DNA of 64,000 nucleotides from Tessaracoccus sp. SD287 (GCF_017355265.1 NZ_JADIJQ010000001.1:62001-126000); one strand, 5' to 3'. Positions 1-9,008 are shown, numbered from the stretch's first letter. A program made the numbers and translations. Notes: a model not told the origin generated them from the letters alone.

Positions 1-1
1 C

Positions 2-88
2 GTTCGCGGCAGGAGCAGCATGACCGGCGGGCACAACATGGGCACAATCTGGGCACAAGTCCACGCGGGCCACATTCATCACGCCTAG
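2..88 (+). CDS. C-terminal tail of a gene cut by the window edge, possibly a tyrosine integrase
   Basis: One plus-strand frame is open from the window edge and stops at a TAG at 86-88. The last residues read GHNMGTIWAQ, a tail style I associate with actinobacterial phage or ICE tyrosine integrases, but no catalytic motif lies inside the window. GGGCACAA occurs three times at an 11-base period (29, 40, 51). The fragment lies just beyond the 3' end of a tRNA-Val gene, a common integration target, which supports but does not prove an integrase. It could also be non-coding. Confidence 0.3.
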   Translation, partial: VRGRSSMTGGHNMGTIWAQVHAGHIHHA

Positions 89-177
89 TCAGGCGGATTT
101 GTGGCCGGCACGAGCACTCGACTCCACTTCGTGGCATTCGGGGCCATCGGAGCGGACCTGGCAGGGCAACAATAAGA

Positions 178-209
178 CCGGCTGGCTAGGGATTTCCCTA
201 GCCAGCCGG
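178..209 (-). terminator. Intrinsic terminator of the tRNA cluster
   Basis: Perfect 15-base inverted repeat (178-192 and 195-209) with a 2-base loop, placed just after the 3' end of the leftward tRNA cluster. On the minus strand it is followed by a T-rich stretch (TCTTATTG). Confidence 0.8.
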
Positions 210-223
210 CCTGCACTGCGTGG

Positions 224-296
224 TGGGCGGTACCAGATTTGAACTGATGACCTCTTCCGTGTCAGGGAAGCGCGCTACCAGCTGCGCCAACCGCCC
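224..296 (-). tRNA. tRNA-Val (anticodon GAC)
   Basis: On the minus strand the acceptor arms GGGCGGT and ACCGCCC pair. The anticodon stem CTTCC/GGAAG encloses the loop CTGACAC, giving GAC. The T-arm GTTCAAAT is present. CCA is encoded (complement of 221-223). This is the last gene of a Gly-Cys-Val cluster. Its 3' end faces the possible integrase tail, so it may be an attachment site. Confidence 0.93.
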
Positions 297-297
297 G

Positions 298-368
298 AGG
301 TGGAGACGGGATTTGAACCCGTGTACACGGATTTGCAGTCCGTTGCCTCGCCTCTCGGCCACTCCACC
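298..368 (-). tRNA. tRNA-Cys (anticodon GCA)
   Basis: Acceptor arms GGTGGAG/CTCCACC pair, and the anticodon loop CTGCAAA between ACGGA and TCCGT gives GCA. The T-arm contains GGTTCAAATCC. CCA is not encoded. It is the middle gene of the leftward cluster, one base from tRNA-Val. Confidence 0.93.
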
Positions 369-417
369 AAGGAAAAGTGACCTCAAACCTTGGATATAGA
401 GGGCTGAGACCCTTCCG

Positions 418-490
418 AGCGGACGACGAGATTCGAACTCGCGACCCTCACCTTGGCAAGGTGATGCTCTACCAACTGAGCCACGTCCGC
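418..490 (-). tRNA. tRNA-Gly (anticodon GCC)
   Basis: Acceptor arms GCGGACG/CGTCCGC pair, the anticodon loop TTGCCAA gives GCC, and the T-arm GAGTTCGAATCTC is intact. It is the first gene of the leftward Gly-Cys-Val cluster. CCA is not encoded. Confidence 0.93.
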
Positions 491-814
491 ATGCCCTGTC
501 CTGTTTGGCCTCTCGGCCTCCCGTTCTTGGGGCGTTGAGAACATTAGCCCACATCAGGAGCAGGACACAAATCGAGGCCCCAGAGGCTGCGCTGGCGTCG
601 TCGAAACGCACCCCCCACCACACTCAACTCGCCCGGTAAACCGCTTCTGACAACCCACTTCACCCAGAGCGCGGCCTTGTCCACATGCTGGCCGCCCCGG
701 ACGCCGAGGGCGTCACGCGGTGCCACGTCCTGCGTCGCAGACACCCCCGTGCGGCCACCCCGACGGTGCGAAAACTCCTGTCCTGCGTCGACCACGGACG
801 TCGCCCGGACCGGA
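491..814. other. Non-coding stretch between divergent tRNA genes
   Basis: No credible protein gene: the frames open here run through the tRNA genes and look random. It should hold the promoter of the leftward tRNA cluster near 495-560, but no convincing -35/-10 pair could be picked. The rightward promoter of tRNA-Val(CAC) follows at 815-844. Confidence 0.6.
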
Positions 815-844
815 TTGGATCATCCGCCAAACCTGCGCTAGTGT
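815..844 (+). promoter_or_regulatory. Promoter of tRNA-Val(CAC)
   Basis: TTGGAT (815-820), 18-base spacer, TAGTGT (839-844), 12 bases before the tRNA 5' end. Confidence 0.6.
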
Positions 845-856
845 TGACCCTCGCAT

Positions 857-928
857 GGTCGATTGGCGCAGTGGTAGCGCGCTTCGTTCACACCGAAGAG
901 GTCACTGGTTCGAACCCAGTATCGACCA
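857..928 (+). tRNA. tRNA-Val (anticodon CAC)
   Basis: Acceptor arms GGTCGAT/ATCGACC pair. The anticodon loop TTCACAC in the CTTCG/CGAAG stem gives CAC. The T-arm GGTTCGAACCC is intact, and CCA is encoded at 929-931. It is a single gene with its own promoter and terminator. Confidence 0.93.
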
Positions 929-936
929 CCAGCACC

Positions 937-965
937 AGCCCGCCCCGGGTCACCTGGGGCGGGCT
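937..965 (+). terminator. Intrinsic terminator after tRNA-Val(CAC)
   Basis: Ten-base perfect stem, AGCCCGCCCC (937-946) with GGGGCGGGCT (956-965), and a 9-base loop, directly after the tRNA. Confidence 0.75.
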
Positions 966-1141
966 TCGTCATTCCCGGCCCCTGCGCCACCCATTCACCA
1001 CCCATTCACGCTGACGCCCGACCCATCCCGAGTCGCGGGCTGCGCGTCACCTCCGCGTGGGGACCTCGACGTGGCATCATCCGAACCACGGCCCACCACC
1101 GTCGGCCGCCCCGACCAACCGCCCACCGGAAGCTGCGAACA

Positions 1142-2134
1142 ATGATCACCGGGACCGTGCCACGCATGCCCGAGTTCATCTCGCGCCGACTCGACGACCC
1201 CGACCCCTCCCCCGCTCGTCGGCTGCAGGTCAACGTGCTGCGCGTCCTGTGGCGCACGCTCGGCGCCTGCCTGCGCTACCGCGTCACCGGGCTCGCGGCG
1301 GAGTCCGCCTTCTTCCTGCTGCTGTCCCTGCCGCCGCTGCTGTTCGGGCTGGCCGGCTCGGTGGGCTTCATCGCCCAGCGCTTCAGCACCTCTGCGGTCG
1401 CCAACTTCCGCAGCCAGTTGCTGGAGCTGTCGACCCACGTGCTCACCCCGCAGGCCATCAATGACGTGCTTGCCCCGACCCTGGATGAGGTGCTCGGGCG
1501 TGGGCGCTTCGAGGTGGTTTCGATCGGCTTCGTGGTGGCGCTGTGGTCCGGGTCGCGGGCGCTGGCGATCTTCCTGGACACGGTCACCATCATGTACGGG
1601 CACCACGGCCGCCGGGGCATCGTGCACAACCGCGCCCTGAGCGTGGCGGCCTATCTCGCCATGCTCGCGCTCGCCGCCTTCTTCCTGCCCCTGGTCGTAG
1701 CCGGACCGAGCCTGCTCGCCCGCCTGGTGCCGGACAGTCTGGGCTGGTTGGCCGACGCCTACTGGCCGGTGGTGCTGATCGGTTCCGTGCTCGGCCTGAC
1801 CATGATCTTCAACTGGGCGGTGCCGGTGCGGCGACGTTGGCGCGCCGACCTCCCGGGTGCAGCCGTCACCCTGGGGGTCTGGCTCGGCGGTTCGGCGCTG
1901 GTCCGCATGTTCCTGATTGCCCAACTCGGCACCGCCTCGCTCTACGGGCCGCTGGCCGCGCCCATCGGGGTGCTGATCTGGTTCTACCTCAGCTCCATCG
2001 CCATCCTGGTGGGAGCGGCCTTCAACGCCTCGATCGAGTCGGTGTGGCCCAAGTTCTCGGGCATCAGCGAGCAGACCGCCCATGAGCTGCAGGAACACGG
2101 CGAGGAACCCGCAGAACCCGGATCCACAGTGTGA
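1142..2134 (+). CDS. YihY/virulence factor BrkB family membrane protein
   Basis: 330 residues. After a short basic N-terminus the protein is mostly membrane segments, with the family signature ESAFFLLLSLPPLLFGLAG near residues 56-74 and further helices around 160-190, 215-230 and 265-300. The C-terminal tail (about 40 residues) is hydrophilic and acidic. The biochemical role of the YihY/BrkB family is not settled; it was once thought to be RNase BN. The start at 1142 is preceded by GGAAG; an internal ATG at 1169 is an alternative. It stands alone after the tRNA-Val terminator. Confidence 0.85.
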   Translation: MITGTVPRMPEFISRRLDDPDPSPARRLQVNVLRVLWRTLGACLRYRVTGLAAESAFFLLLSLPPLLFGLAGSVGFIAQRFSTSAVANFRSQLLELSTHVLTPQAINDVLAPTLDEVLGRGRFEVVSIGFVVALWSGSRALAIFLDTVTIMYGHHGRRGIVHNRALSVAAYLAMLALAAFFLPLVVAGPSLLARLVPDSLGWLADAYWPVVLIGSVLGLTMIFNWAVPVRRRWRADLPGAAVTLGVWLGGSALVRMFLIAQLGTASLYGPLAAPIGVLIWFYLSSIAILVGAAFNASIESVWPKFSGISEQTAHELQEHGEEPAEPGSTV

Positions 2135-2136
2135 GA

Positions 2137-2165
2137 TTGCCGTATCGACATCTGGACATTAGTCT
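2137..2165 (+). promoter_or_regulatory. Promoter for the CbiX-like gene
   Basis: TTGCCG (2137-2142), 17-base spacer, TAGTCT (2160-2165), about 57 bases before the chosen start at 2222. The -35 lies just after the upstream stop codon. Confidence 0.4.
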
Positions 2166-2221
2166 TGCTGTCAACGCTGCGGAGCGCCGATACTGACTCA
2201 AAACCGGGAAAGGTGCCACAC

Positions 2222-3064
2222 ATGACTTCAGCCCCAGCCCTGGTGATGCTGGCGCATGGGTCGGACCATCCCGCCGAGGAAAAGGTTGCCCGCGACCTGT
2301 GCCGGCGACTGCAGCAACTGCGTCCCACCCTGTCGATCAGCCTGGCCTTCCTCGACCCCGGCATCCCGTCCGGCAGCGACGAGGTCGCCCGCCTGGTCCG
2401 GCAGGGGTTCGTCGAGATCGTGTTCATCCCGCTCGACCTGTCCCGCGCCGTCGAACCCGACGAAAGCGCCACGACGCTGCTGATCGCGATGCGACAGCAG
2501 CACCCGGACATCAAGATCGCCGCCTCCCGGCCCATCGGACCCGCCACCAGCCTGCTCGGTGTCATCGACGAGCGTCTGCGCACCGCCCTGCGCGCCACCC
2601 ACACCGTCGAACTCGACGGACTGGTGCTCTCCCTTCCCCAGAGCGGTGATGCCCGCGGCAACGCCCTGGTGGCGCGTCGCGCCCGGCAGTGGTCGAACCA
2701 CCACAAGCTGCCCGTGGTCGTCTCGGTGGCCGACGGCAGCGGGCCGAGCCCCGCCAGCGCCATCGCCGCACTGCGGGCCCAGGGGCGGCGCCACATCGCC
2801 GTCGGCAGCCTCTTCATCGGCGAGACCTCGGCCTACACGTTGCAGGCCGAACAGTCCCGGGCGGCCGGGGCCGTGGCCGTCAGCGCGCCACTGGGCGCCG
2901 ATGACCGGGTACTGGAACTAGTGATGGCCCGGTACAGCTACGCCGCCATGGACATGCTGGACGACGACGTGCTGGACGCCCGAGACGACCTCACCTCGCT
3001 GATGGACGACCGGTTCGATGACGAGTCTGCCGCCAGCGAACCGGTCGTGGTGGACCAGGGCTGA
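2222..3064 (+). CDS. CbiX/sirohydrochlorin chelatase-like protein
   Basis: 280 residues. The N-terminal motif VMLAHGS followed by an ordered alpha/beta domain is typical of the CbiX/SirB class of small chelatases, which insert Fe2+ or Co2+ into sirohydrochlorin for siroheme or cobamide synthesis. Two CbiX-like halves are plausible: LVMLAHGSDHP near residue 8, and LVLSLPQSGDARGNALVARRA near 140 with the histidine of the second copy lost. The start at 2222 has the ribosome-binding site GGGAAAGG at a good distance; the frame is also open 57 bases upstream. The C-terminal 40 residues are acidic. No other tetrapyrrole gene is nearby, so the substrate is inferred. Confidence 0.78.
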   Translation: MTSAPALVMLAHGSDHPAEEKVARDLCRRLQQLRPTLSISLAFLDPGIPSGSDEVARLVRQGFVEIVFIPLDLSRAVEPDESATTLLIAMRQQHPDIKIAASRPIGPATSLLGVIDERLRTALRATHTVELDGLVLSLPQSGDARGNALVARRARQWSNHHKLPVVVSVADGSGPSPASAIAALRAQGRRHIAVGSLFIGETSAYTLQAEQSRAAGAVAVSAPLGADDRVLELVMARYSYAAMDMLDDDVLDARDDLTSLMDDRFDDESAASEPVVVDQG

Positions 3065-3991
3065 TCAGGTGGCGCTGAGCAGACGGCGCTGCTCCTCCAC
3101 GTCGTACTCGGCACGCGGCCACTGCGGGTCGAGCGCCTCGAGATGTTCCAGCAGCAGCTGCGCGACCGCCCAGTTGCGGTACCACTTGCGGTCGGCCGGG
3201 ATGACGTACCACGGGGCGACGTCGGTATTGCACCGCTCCAACGCATCCTCGTAGGCCGCGGCGTAGTCGGCCCACTTGGCTCGCACCTCCAGGTCGCCCG
3301 GGTTGTACTTCCAGTGCTTGTCGGGGCGCTCGAGGCGCTCCATCAGGCGTTCCTTCTGCCGGTCGAAGGACACGTTCAGGAAGCACTTGACCAGGGTGAT
3401 GCCACTGTCGACCAAGCGCGCCTCGAACTGGTTGATCTTGTCGTAGCGCGACTGCCATTCGGCCGGCTCCACCAACTCCTCGACTCGGACGATCAGGACG
3501 TCCTCGTACTGCGACCGGTCGAAGACACCGATCTGTCCCGGCGCCGGCAGTGCCTTGTTGATGCGCCACAGGAAGTCGTGCTGCAACTCCTCCGGCGTCG
3601 GGGACTTGAAACTGGTGATGTCGACCCCCTGGGGGTCGACCATGCCCACCGCGTGGCGAATCACACCGCCCTTGCCGGAGGTGTCCATGCCTTGCAGCAG
3701 CACCAGCAGCCGCGGCGCCGACTCCGGGGCGGTGCGGCCCTGGGCGAACAGCCGCTCCTGCAGTTCGGTGAGCTTCGGCAGCATCGACCGCTGCACCACC
3801 TCGGCGTCGTCCTTGCCCAACTTGTCGGGGAAGCCCTCGGTGGCACGGGTGTCGAACGTGGCCAGGTCGACCGGCCCCTGGGGCAGGCGCAGCAGCGCCG
3901 ACAGGCCGCCGGTGGGCACCACCCCGGGGCGGGTGGGCTGCTGGGCGGGCTTCTGGTGTTTCGGCTTGGAGGCGTGCTTCTTCTTCGACAT
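3065..3991 (-). CDS. PPK2 family polyphosphate kinase / nucleotide phosphotransferase
   Basis: 308 residues. Shows the PPK2 core: Walker A GMDTSGKGG in LLVLLQGMDTSGKGGVIRH, a lid region, Walker B-like FDRSQYEDVL, and the C-terminal family block KHWKYNPGDLEVRAKW. PPK2 enzymes transfer phosphate between polyphosphate and nucleotides; the subclass is not clear. The N-terminus is basic and rich in Lys, Pro and Gln (about 30 residues). I chose the ATG at 3991 because the 93 codons upstream look non-coding and run into msrB on the other strand. The stop codon abuts that of the convergent CbiX-like gene with no space for a terminator. Confidence 0.9.
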   Translation of the reverse strand: MSKKKHASKPKHQKPAQQPTRPGVVPTGGLSALLRLPQGPVDLATFDTRATEGFPDKLGKDDAEVVQRSMLPKLTELQERLFAQGRTAPESAPRLLVLLQGMDTSGKGGVIRHAVGMVDPQGVDITSFKSPTPEELQHDFLWRINKALPAPGQIGVFDRSQYEDVLIVRVEELVEPAEWQSRYDKINQFEARLVDSGITLVKCFLNVSFDRQKERLMERLERPDKHWKYNPGDLEVRAKWADYAAAYEDALERCNTDVAPWYVIPADRKWYRNWAVAQLLLEHLEALDPQWPRAEYDVEEQRRLLSAT

Positions 3992-4094
3992 CTGCTCATT
4001 GTGGCCCAGCCCCCGGCCGCTGTCAGTGATTGTGTGGGGGATTGTGTGGGTCGGGCATAGTGGGACGAGAAAGTCGTGAATGAGGAGAAGTGAG

Positions 4095-4556
4095 ATGAGC
4101 GAGACGTCGAACACCCAGACCGACACCGATTCGGTCCCCCGCCCCAAGCTGGTCAAGACCGCCGAAGAGTGGCGTGCCCAGCTCAGCGCCGCCGAGTACC
4201 ACGTGCTGCGCGAGGCCGGCACGGAGCGTCCGTTCACGGGCGAGTACACCGACACCGAGACCGAGGGCATCTACCGCTGCCGGGGCTGCCAGGCCGAACT
4301 GTTCCGCAGCACTGAGAAGTTCCATTCCAACTGTGGCTGGCCAAGCTTCTTCGCGCCGCTGGCCGACGACCGAGTCGTCTACATCGAGGACCGCTCGATG
4401 CCGGGTCGTCCCCGCATCGAGGTGCGGTGCGCCACCTGCGACGGCCACCTGGGACATGTCTTCGAGGGCGAGGGCTACGGCACGCCCACCGACCTTCGGT
4501 ACTGCATCAACTCGGTCTCGATGACCCTGGACGAGGGCCCGGTCACCAAGTCCTGA
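4095..4556 (+). CDS. msrB: Peptide-methionine (R)-S-oxide reductase
   Basis: 153 residues, normal for a one-domain MsrB. It reduces methionine-R-sulfoxide in proteins. Two CxxC zinc pairs are visible (C62/C65 and C112/C115), with the family block [11 protein letters not shown] near 76-86 and the catalytic cysteine in RYCINS (C137). The start at 4095 is set by GAGGAG seven bases upstream; an in-frame ATG at 4080 overlaps that site and is less likely. Its 5' end lies 103 bases from the divergent PPK2 gene. Confidence 0.95.
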   Translation: MSETSNTQTDTDSVPRPKLVKTAEEWRAQLSAAEYHVLREAGTERPFTGEYTDTETEGIYRCRGCQAELFRSTEKFHSNCGWPSFFAPLADDRVVYIEDRSMPGRPRIEVRCATCDGHLGHVFEGEGYGTPTDLRYCINSVSMTLDEGPVTKS

Positions 4557-4597
4557 CCAGCCCGGCGCGGCTCGCGTGTGGGGAGGCCGGCGCGTCC

Positions 4598-4603
4598 TAG
4601 TGT
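4598..4603 (+). promoter_or_regulatory. -10 box for a leaderless start (DUF3000 gene)
   Basis: TAGTGT seven bases before the GTG at 4611, with no Shine-Dalgarno sequence between. Confidence 0.5.
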
Positions 4604-4610
4604 GAACAGC

Positions 4611-5207
4611 GTGACATTTCCACCAGTGGCGCGCGGGGGCTACGGCTTCGACCAGACGGTCCAGGAGCTGAAGTCGCATCGGTGGCGCCCCGAGGTCTCC
4701 ATCACCGAAATCCCCTCCCCGCAACGCATCGCCCCGCACTCGGCGGCGATGACAGCCGAGGTTCAGGTGGACGGTGAGGAGATCGGCAGTGGACGTCTGG
4801 TGCTGCTGCACGACCCCGCCGGCAATGACGCCTGGCAGGGCACCTACCGGCTGGTCTCCTATGCGCGCGCCGACGTCGACCTCGACATGGTCACCGACCC
4901 GCTGCTGGCCGAGGTCGGTTGGGGGTGGCTGACCGAGGCACTGGAGCAGCACCACGCCCCGTACCTGGCGGCGTCCGGCACCGTCACCGCGGTCTCCAGC
5001 CGCTGTTTCGGTGAGATGAGCGACGACCCCGACCGGGCGGAGATCGAGATTCGCGCTTCGTGGACCCCGTTGCTCGACCAGAACTCCTCACTCGGCGCCC
5101 ACCTGGGGGCCTGGCAGGACCTGCTCTGCCTCACCGCCGGGCTGCCGCCCCTGCCCGATGGTGTCGTCCTGCTGGCCCCCCGCATCGGCGGTGCCCGTGG
5201 CCGCTGA
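4611..5207 (+). CDS. DUF3000 family protein
   Basis: 198 residues, matching the actinobacteria-specific DUF3000 family: LVSYARADVDLDMVTDPLLAEVGW and the tryptophan-rich WGWLTEAL block are recognisable. Function unknown. It sits before RNase D and dxs, its usual company in actinobacteria. The start is the GTG at 4611, placed seven bases after a TAGTGT -10 box; a GTG at 4578 is in frame but lies upstream of that box. The end overlaps the next gene, suggesting translational coupling with RNase D. Confidence 0.82.
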   Translation: MTFPPVARGGYGFDQTVQELKSHRWRPEVSITEIPSPQRIAPHSAAMTAEVQVDGEEIGSGRLVLLHDPAGNDAWQGTYRLVSYARADVDLDMVTDPLLAEVGWGWLTEALEQHHAPYLAASGTVTAVSSRCFGEMSDDPDRAEIEIRASWTPLLDQNSSLGAHLGAWQDLLCLTAGLPPLPDGVVLLAPRIGGARGR

Positions 5208-6483
5208 GGACATCCCCGACGCCGGCACCGAGACCACACCGCCCGAGCTGCCGGTCCTGGACCACCCCCGGGACGGGCTGCCACCCCTGGTCAGCACCGG
5301 CGCCGGGCTGGCCGAGACCGCGGCAGCGCTGACCGGCGGCAGCGGCCCGGTGGCCGTCGACACCGAACGTGCCCAGGGCTTCCGCTACAGCGGACGCGCC
5401 TACCTGCTGCAGTTCCGCCGCCAGGGGTCGGGATCGCACCTGGTCGACCCCATCCCCTTCGCCGACGACGAGGCCGGCGACCCCGGCCTGTCGGTCCTGT
5501 CGGAGGCTTTGGCGACGACCGAATGGATCATCCACGCCGCGTCCCAGGACCTGCCCTGCCTGCGCGAGTCGGGGTTGTACCCGCAGACCCTGTTCGACAC
5601 CGAACTGGCCGGGCGCCTGCTGGGACTCGAACGGGTCGGTCTGGGCGCCATGATGGAGCGCTACTTCGGGCTGCGTTTGCGCAAGGAGCATTCGGCCGCC
5701 AACTGGTCGGTGCGGCCGATTCCCGACGAGTGGCTGGTCTACGCCGCCCTGGACGTCGAACTGCTGGTCGAACTGCGCGACCTCCTGGCCGCCGAGCTCA
5801 CCGCCGCCGGCAAGGATGAGTGGGCACGTCAGGAGTTCGCCCACGTGCTGGCCACCTTCGCCGAGGCCTCAGCGCCCCGAGTCGACCCGTGGCGACGCAC
5901 CTCGGGCATCAACCAGGTCAAGTCCGCTCTCGGCATGGCGGTGGTGCGCGAGCTGTGGCAGGCCCGCGACGAGATCGCCCGGAAGAACGACACCGCGCCC
6001 GGCAAGATTCTGCAGGACCGCGCCATCAGCGAACTCGCCTCGACCCTGCGCAAGGGGGCGGCGATCCCGGGACGCGGTGACCTGCGCAGCATTGACGGCT
6101 TCAAGCGACGCCAGGCCAAGCGTTATGAGTCGACGTGGGTCTCGGCCCTGGATCGCGTCGGAGCCCTGTCCACCGCCGAGCTGCCGCCGCTGCGCGCCCC
6201 CCATGACGACGGACCGCCGGCGCCCCGGTCGTGGGAACGCCACGACCCGCAGGCCTGGGCGCGGTGGAATCGGGTGCGCCCGGCCGTCAACGACCTGTCC
6301 GAGCAGCTGCAGGTGCCGGCGGAGAACCTGTTGACCCCTGACACCCTGCGCCGGGTGACCTACCGGCCGCCCGCCGACCCCGGCCACGAGGCGATGGACG
6401 CGCAGCTGGCCGCGTTGGGGGCCCGGGCGTGGCAGCGCCAACTGGTCGTGCCCGTGCTGGTCGAGCAGTTCCGCGACGCCTGA
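5197..6483 (+). CDS. rnd: Ribonuclease D-like 3'-5' exonuclease with HRDC domain
   Basis: 428 residues. DEDDy exonuclease domain: VAVDTERAQGFRY carries the first Asp/Glu pair, HAASQDLPCL the next Asp, and YAALDVELL the Tyr/Asp motif. An HRDC domain follows (about residues 215-290), then a C-terminal region typical of the actinobacterial form. It trims the 3' ends of structured RNAs such as tRNA precursors. The start is uncertain: GTG at 5191 or 5197; I used 5197, behind a GGCGG stretch, giving an 11-base overlap with DUF3000. Confidence 0.88.
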   Translation: MAAEDIPDAGTETTPPELPVLDHPRDGLPPLVSTGAGLAETAAALTGGSGPVAVDTERAQGFRYSGRAYLLQFRRQGSGSHLVDPIPFADDEAGDPGLSVLSEALATTEWIIHAASQDLPCLRESGLYPQTLFDTELAGRLLGLERVGLGAMMERYFGLRLRKEHSAANWSVRPIPDEWLVYAALDVELLVELRDLLAAELTAAGKDEWARQEFAHVLATFAEASAPRVDPWRRTSGINQVKSALGMAVVRELWQARDEIARKNDTAPGKILQDRAISELASTLRKGAAIPGRGDLRSIDGFKRRQAKRYESTWVSALDRVGALSTAELPPLRAPHDDGPPAPRSWERHDPQAWARWNRVRPAVNDLSEQLQVPAENLLTPDTLRRVTYRPPADPGHEAMDAQLAALGARAWQRQLVVPVLVEQFRDA

Positions 6484-6498
6484 GGCGCGGCCTCAGGC
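6478..6498. terminator. Shared terminator hairpin between rnd and dxs
   Basis: GCCTGAGGC - GCG - GCCTCAGGC, a 9-base perfect stem that covers the stop codons of the convergent rnd and dxs genes. Confidence 0.55.
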
Positions 6499-8409
6499 GC
6501 GCAGCTGGCGCTGCGCGTCGGTCTCCGCGGCCGTGCCGCAGAGTCGGGCGTACTTCTCGATGACGGCGCGCGAGATCTGCTGGGCGTTGAGGCCGAGCGC
6601 GTCGAGCACCTCGCCACGACTGGCGTGCTCGAGGAACTCGTCGGGAATGCCGTAGTCCATCACCTGGACGCCGATGTCGGCCTGGCGCAGCGCCTGGGCC
6701 AACTGGTCGCCGGCGCCACCGACCACCACGTTGTCCTCCACCGTGACCACCAGCCGGTGGCGACCGGCGAGCTCGACCAGGGCGGGATTGATCGGCAGCG
6801 TCCACACGGGGTCGACGACCCGGACGCCGATGCCCTGCTCGCCCAGCCGGTGGCCGACCTGCAGGGCGAGCCCCACGAACTGGCCGTGGCCGACCACGAG
6901 CACCTCGGGGTCGCCGGTGACCAGCAGTTCGTCGAGGCCGTCGTGGCTGGCGATCGCGGGAATGGGGTCGGGCAGCTTCTCCTTGGAGTAGCGGACCACG
7001 GTGGGGGCATCGGTGACGTCGACGGCGGTGCGCAGCGCCTCGACCAGTCGTTGCTGGTCTCGGGGTGCGGCCAGGCGCAGTCCCGGCACCAGGCCGAGCA
7101 GGCTGATGTCCCACATGCCGTTGTGGCTGGCCCCGTCGGTGCCGGTGATGCCCGAGCGGTCGAGCACGAGCGTGACCCCGAGCTTGTGCAGGGCCACGTC
7201 CATCAGCATCTGGTCGAAGGCTCGGTTGACGAAGGTCGCGTACAGCGCGATCACCGGGTGCAACCCCGCCGAGGCCATACCCGCCGCCGACGCGACGGCA
7301 TGTTGTTCGGCGATGCCCACGTCAAAGGTGCGCTCGGGGTAGGCCGCCGCGAACCGGGCCAGACCGGTCGGGTGCAGCATGGCTGCCGTGATCGCCACCA
7401 CGTCGGGGCGCTCGGCACCAATGCGCACCATCTCCTCGGCGAAGGCCTCGGTCCAGGTGGCCTGGACCGCGTCGACCAACGGCACGCCGGTGACCGAGTC
7501 AATCTTGCCGACGGCGTGGAACTGGTCCTCCTCGTGCTCCTCGGCAGCGCGGAAACCCTTGCCCTTGCGCGTGATGCAGTGGATGATCACCGGCCCCTGG
7601 AAGTCGCGGGCGCGCTGCAGCACCAGCTCGAGGCCGGCCAGGTCGTGGCCGTCGATCGGGCCCACGTACTTCAGGCCCAGGTCGCTGAACATGCTCTGCG
7701 GGGCCAGGATGTCCTTGATGCCGGTCTTGATGCCGTGCAGCATGTCGTAGGTCGGCTTGCCGACCAGCGGCGCCTTGCTGACGCTGCGCTTGATCAGGCC
7801 CAGGGTCTGCTCGTAGGTGCGGCTGGTGCGCAGCGCCGAGAGGTGGTTCGCGACCCCGCCCACCGTCGGGGTGTAGGAGCGTCCGTTGTCGTTGACGATG
7901 ATGACCAACGGAAGGTCGGGCTGGGCAGCAATGTTGTTCAGCGCCTCCCAAGCCATACCCCCGGTCAGGGCGCCATCACCAATGACGGCCACCACGTGGC
8001 GGTCGACTCCGCGCAGCTTGAAGGCCTTGGCCATGCCCTCTGCCCACGACAGCGAGGTGCTGGCGTGGGAGTTCTCGACCCAGTCGTGGTCCGACTCGGC
8101 CCGCGAGGGGTAGCCCGACAGTCCGCCCTGCTGGCGCAGCTTGCCGAAGCCCTCGCGGCGGCCGGTCAGCAGCTTGTGGACGTAGCTCTGGTGGCCGGTG
8201 TCGAAGATGATCGGGTCGGTGGGCGAGTCGAAGACGCGGTGCAGCGCCAGGCTCAGTTCGACCACCCCCAGGTTGGGGCCGAGGTGACCGCCGGTGCGGC
8301 TGACGCTGCGGATCAGGAACTCGCGGATCTCGCCCGCCAATTGCTCGAGTTGGGGCTTGGTCAGCGCGCGCAGGTCCGAGGGCGCGGTGATGGATTCGAG
8401 CAAGGACAT
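6493..8409 (-). CDS. dxs: 1-deoxy-D-xylulose-5-phosphate synthase
   Basis: 638 residues, full length. Condenses pyruvate and glyceraldehyde-3-phosphate, the first step of the MEP isoprenoid pathway. Recognisable blocks: [18 protein letters not shown] near 41-58, [11 protein letters not shown], the thiamine-diphosphate motif [16 protein letters not shown], and the C-terminal transketolase-like half with [10 protein letters not shown]. The start at 8409 is seven bases after a TAGACT -10 box on the minus strand (8417-8422), so the message is probably leaderless. It runs convergently with rnd. Confidence 0.97.
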   Translation of the reverse strand: MSLLESITAPSDLRALTKPQLEQLAGEIREFLIRSVSRTGGHLGPNLGVVELSLALHRVFDSPTDPIIFDTGHQSYVHKLLTGRREGFGKLRQQGGLSGYPSRAESDHDWVENSHASTSLSWAEGMAKAFKLRGVDRHVVAVIGDGALTGGMAWEALNNIAAQPDLPLVIIVNDNGRSYTPTVGGVANHLSALRTSRTYEQTLGLIKRSVSKAPLVGKPTYDMLHGIKTGIKDILAPQSMFSDLGLKYVGPIDGHDLAGLELVLQRARDFQGPVIIHCITRKGKGFRAAEEHEEDQFHAVGKIDSVTGVPLVDAVQATWTEAFAEEMVRIGAERPDVVAITAAMLHPTGLARFAAAYPERTFDVGIAEQHAVASAAGMASAGLHPVIALYATFVNRAFDQMLMDVALHKLGVTLVLDRSGITGTDGASHNGMWDISLLGLVPGLRLAAPRDQQRLVEALRTAVDVTDAPTVVRYSKEKLPDPIPAIASHDGLDELLVTGDPEVLVVGHGQFVGLALQVGHRLGEQGIGVRVVDPVWTLPINPALVELAGRHRLVVTVEDNVVVGGAGDQLAQALRQADIGVQVMDYGIPDEFLEHASRGEVLDALGLNAQQISRAVIEKYARLCGTAAETDAQRQLRA

Positions 8410-8416
8410 GCGTTCC

Positions 8417-8422
8417 AGTCTA
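8417..8422 (-). promoter_or_regulatory. -10 box for a leaderless start (dxs)
   Basis: TAGACT on the minus strand, seven bases before the dxs ATG. Confidence 0.5.
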
Positions 8423-8489
8423 GGCCCACGTCCCAGCGCGCACCGGCTGACACCAGCCGAGCGTCAAACATTCAACCACCGTCGCACCC

Positions 8490-8960
8490 TCAGAGGCGGG
8501 TGATGAAGATCTTGCCGCGCAGCGTCTCCTCGACCAGCATCACGGCCCGACGCAGACGCACCAGGCGCGCCTCCTCGCGCTGCAACACGTCGACCGAGTC
8601 ATCCAGCACCGGGGCGTCGACGTAGTCCTTCAGGCTGCTGCGGGCCTGGGCGATCCCGTCGCGGGTGGCCCGCAGCTGGCTCTCGACGAACTGGGCCGCG
8701 AAGCGGGCCAGCACCACGGGTTGGCGGCGCAGCAGCGGGTAGCCGCGGTAGTCCGGTGGACAGCAGTCCAGCAGGAAACCGACGGCAGAGGCCTCCCACT
8801 CGATCTCTGATGGCGGCAGCACCTGCTCGGGCCACCCCGGCGGGATGAACATCCGGGCCGATTCTGCGATCGGCTTGGTGCGCCCACGCGCGGTACGGCG
8901 GGGTTCGCCGCCCTCTTCGTCGGCGCGACTCCACTCATGGCGAAACACGGTTGCGGTCAT
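8490..8960 (-). CDS. Uncharacterised actinobacterial protein with a LexA-type promoter
   Basis: 156 residues, no family recognised with certainty. The N-terminus (1-30) is polar and basic, followed by a Pro/Trp-rich patch (FIPPGWPEQVLPPSEIEWEA) and a long helical C-terminal half (about 80-150) with heptad-like charges that may form a coiled coil. The start is fixed by AGGAGG eight bases upstream. A promoter TTGATT-17-TAGAAT with a palindromic CGAAC-N4-GTTCG box lies about 50-90 bases upstream, so a DNA-damage role is likely. Its place next to dxs may be conserved; I infer this from the ordinary composition. Confidence 0.7.
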   Translation of the reverse strand: MTATVFRHEWSRADEEGGEPRRTARGRTKPIAESARMFIPPGWPEQVLPPSEIEWEASAVGFLLDCCPPDYRGYPLLRRQPVVLARFAAQFVESQLRATRDGIAQARSSLKDYVDAPVLDDSVDVLQREEARLVRLRRAVMLVEETLRGKIFITRL

Positions 8961-9008
8961 GCTGGCCTCCTAGGCTCGTCGTCGGTGTCGGCATCCCCGA
9001 AACACTCC

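Noticed and set aside
29-58. Three GGGCACAA units as a possible CRISPR or phage att repeat
   Set aside because: Units are 8 bases at an 11-base period, too short for CRISPR, and probably part of a coding tail. No CRISPR array was found anywhere in the window.
995-2098. A 367-codon minus-strand frame
   Set aside because: Antisense to the YihY gene; Gln/His/Arg-rich shadow without structure.
6625-8625. A 666-codon plus-strand frame
   Set aside because: Antisense shadow of dxs.
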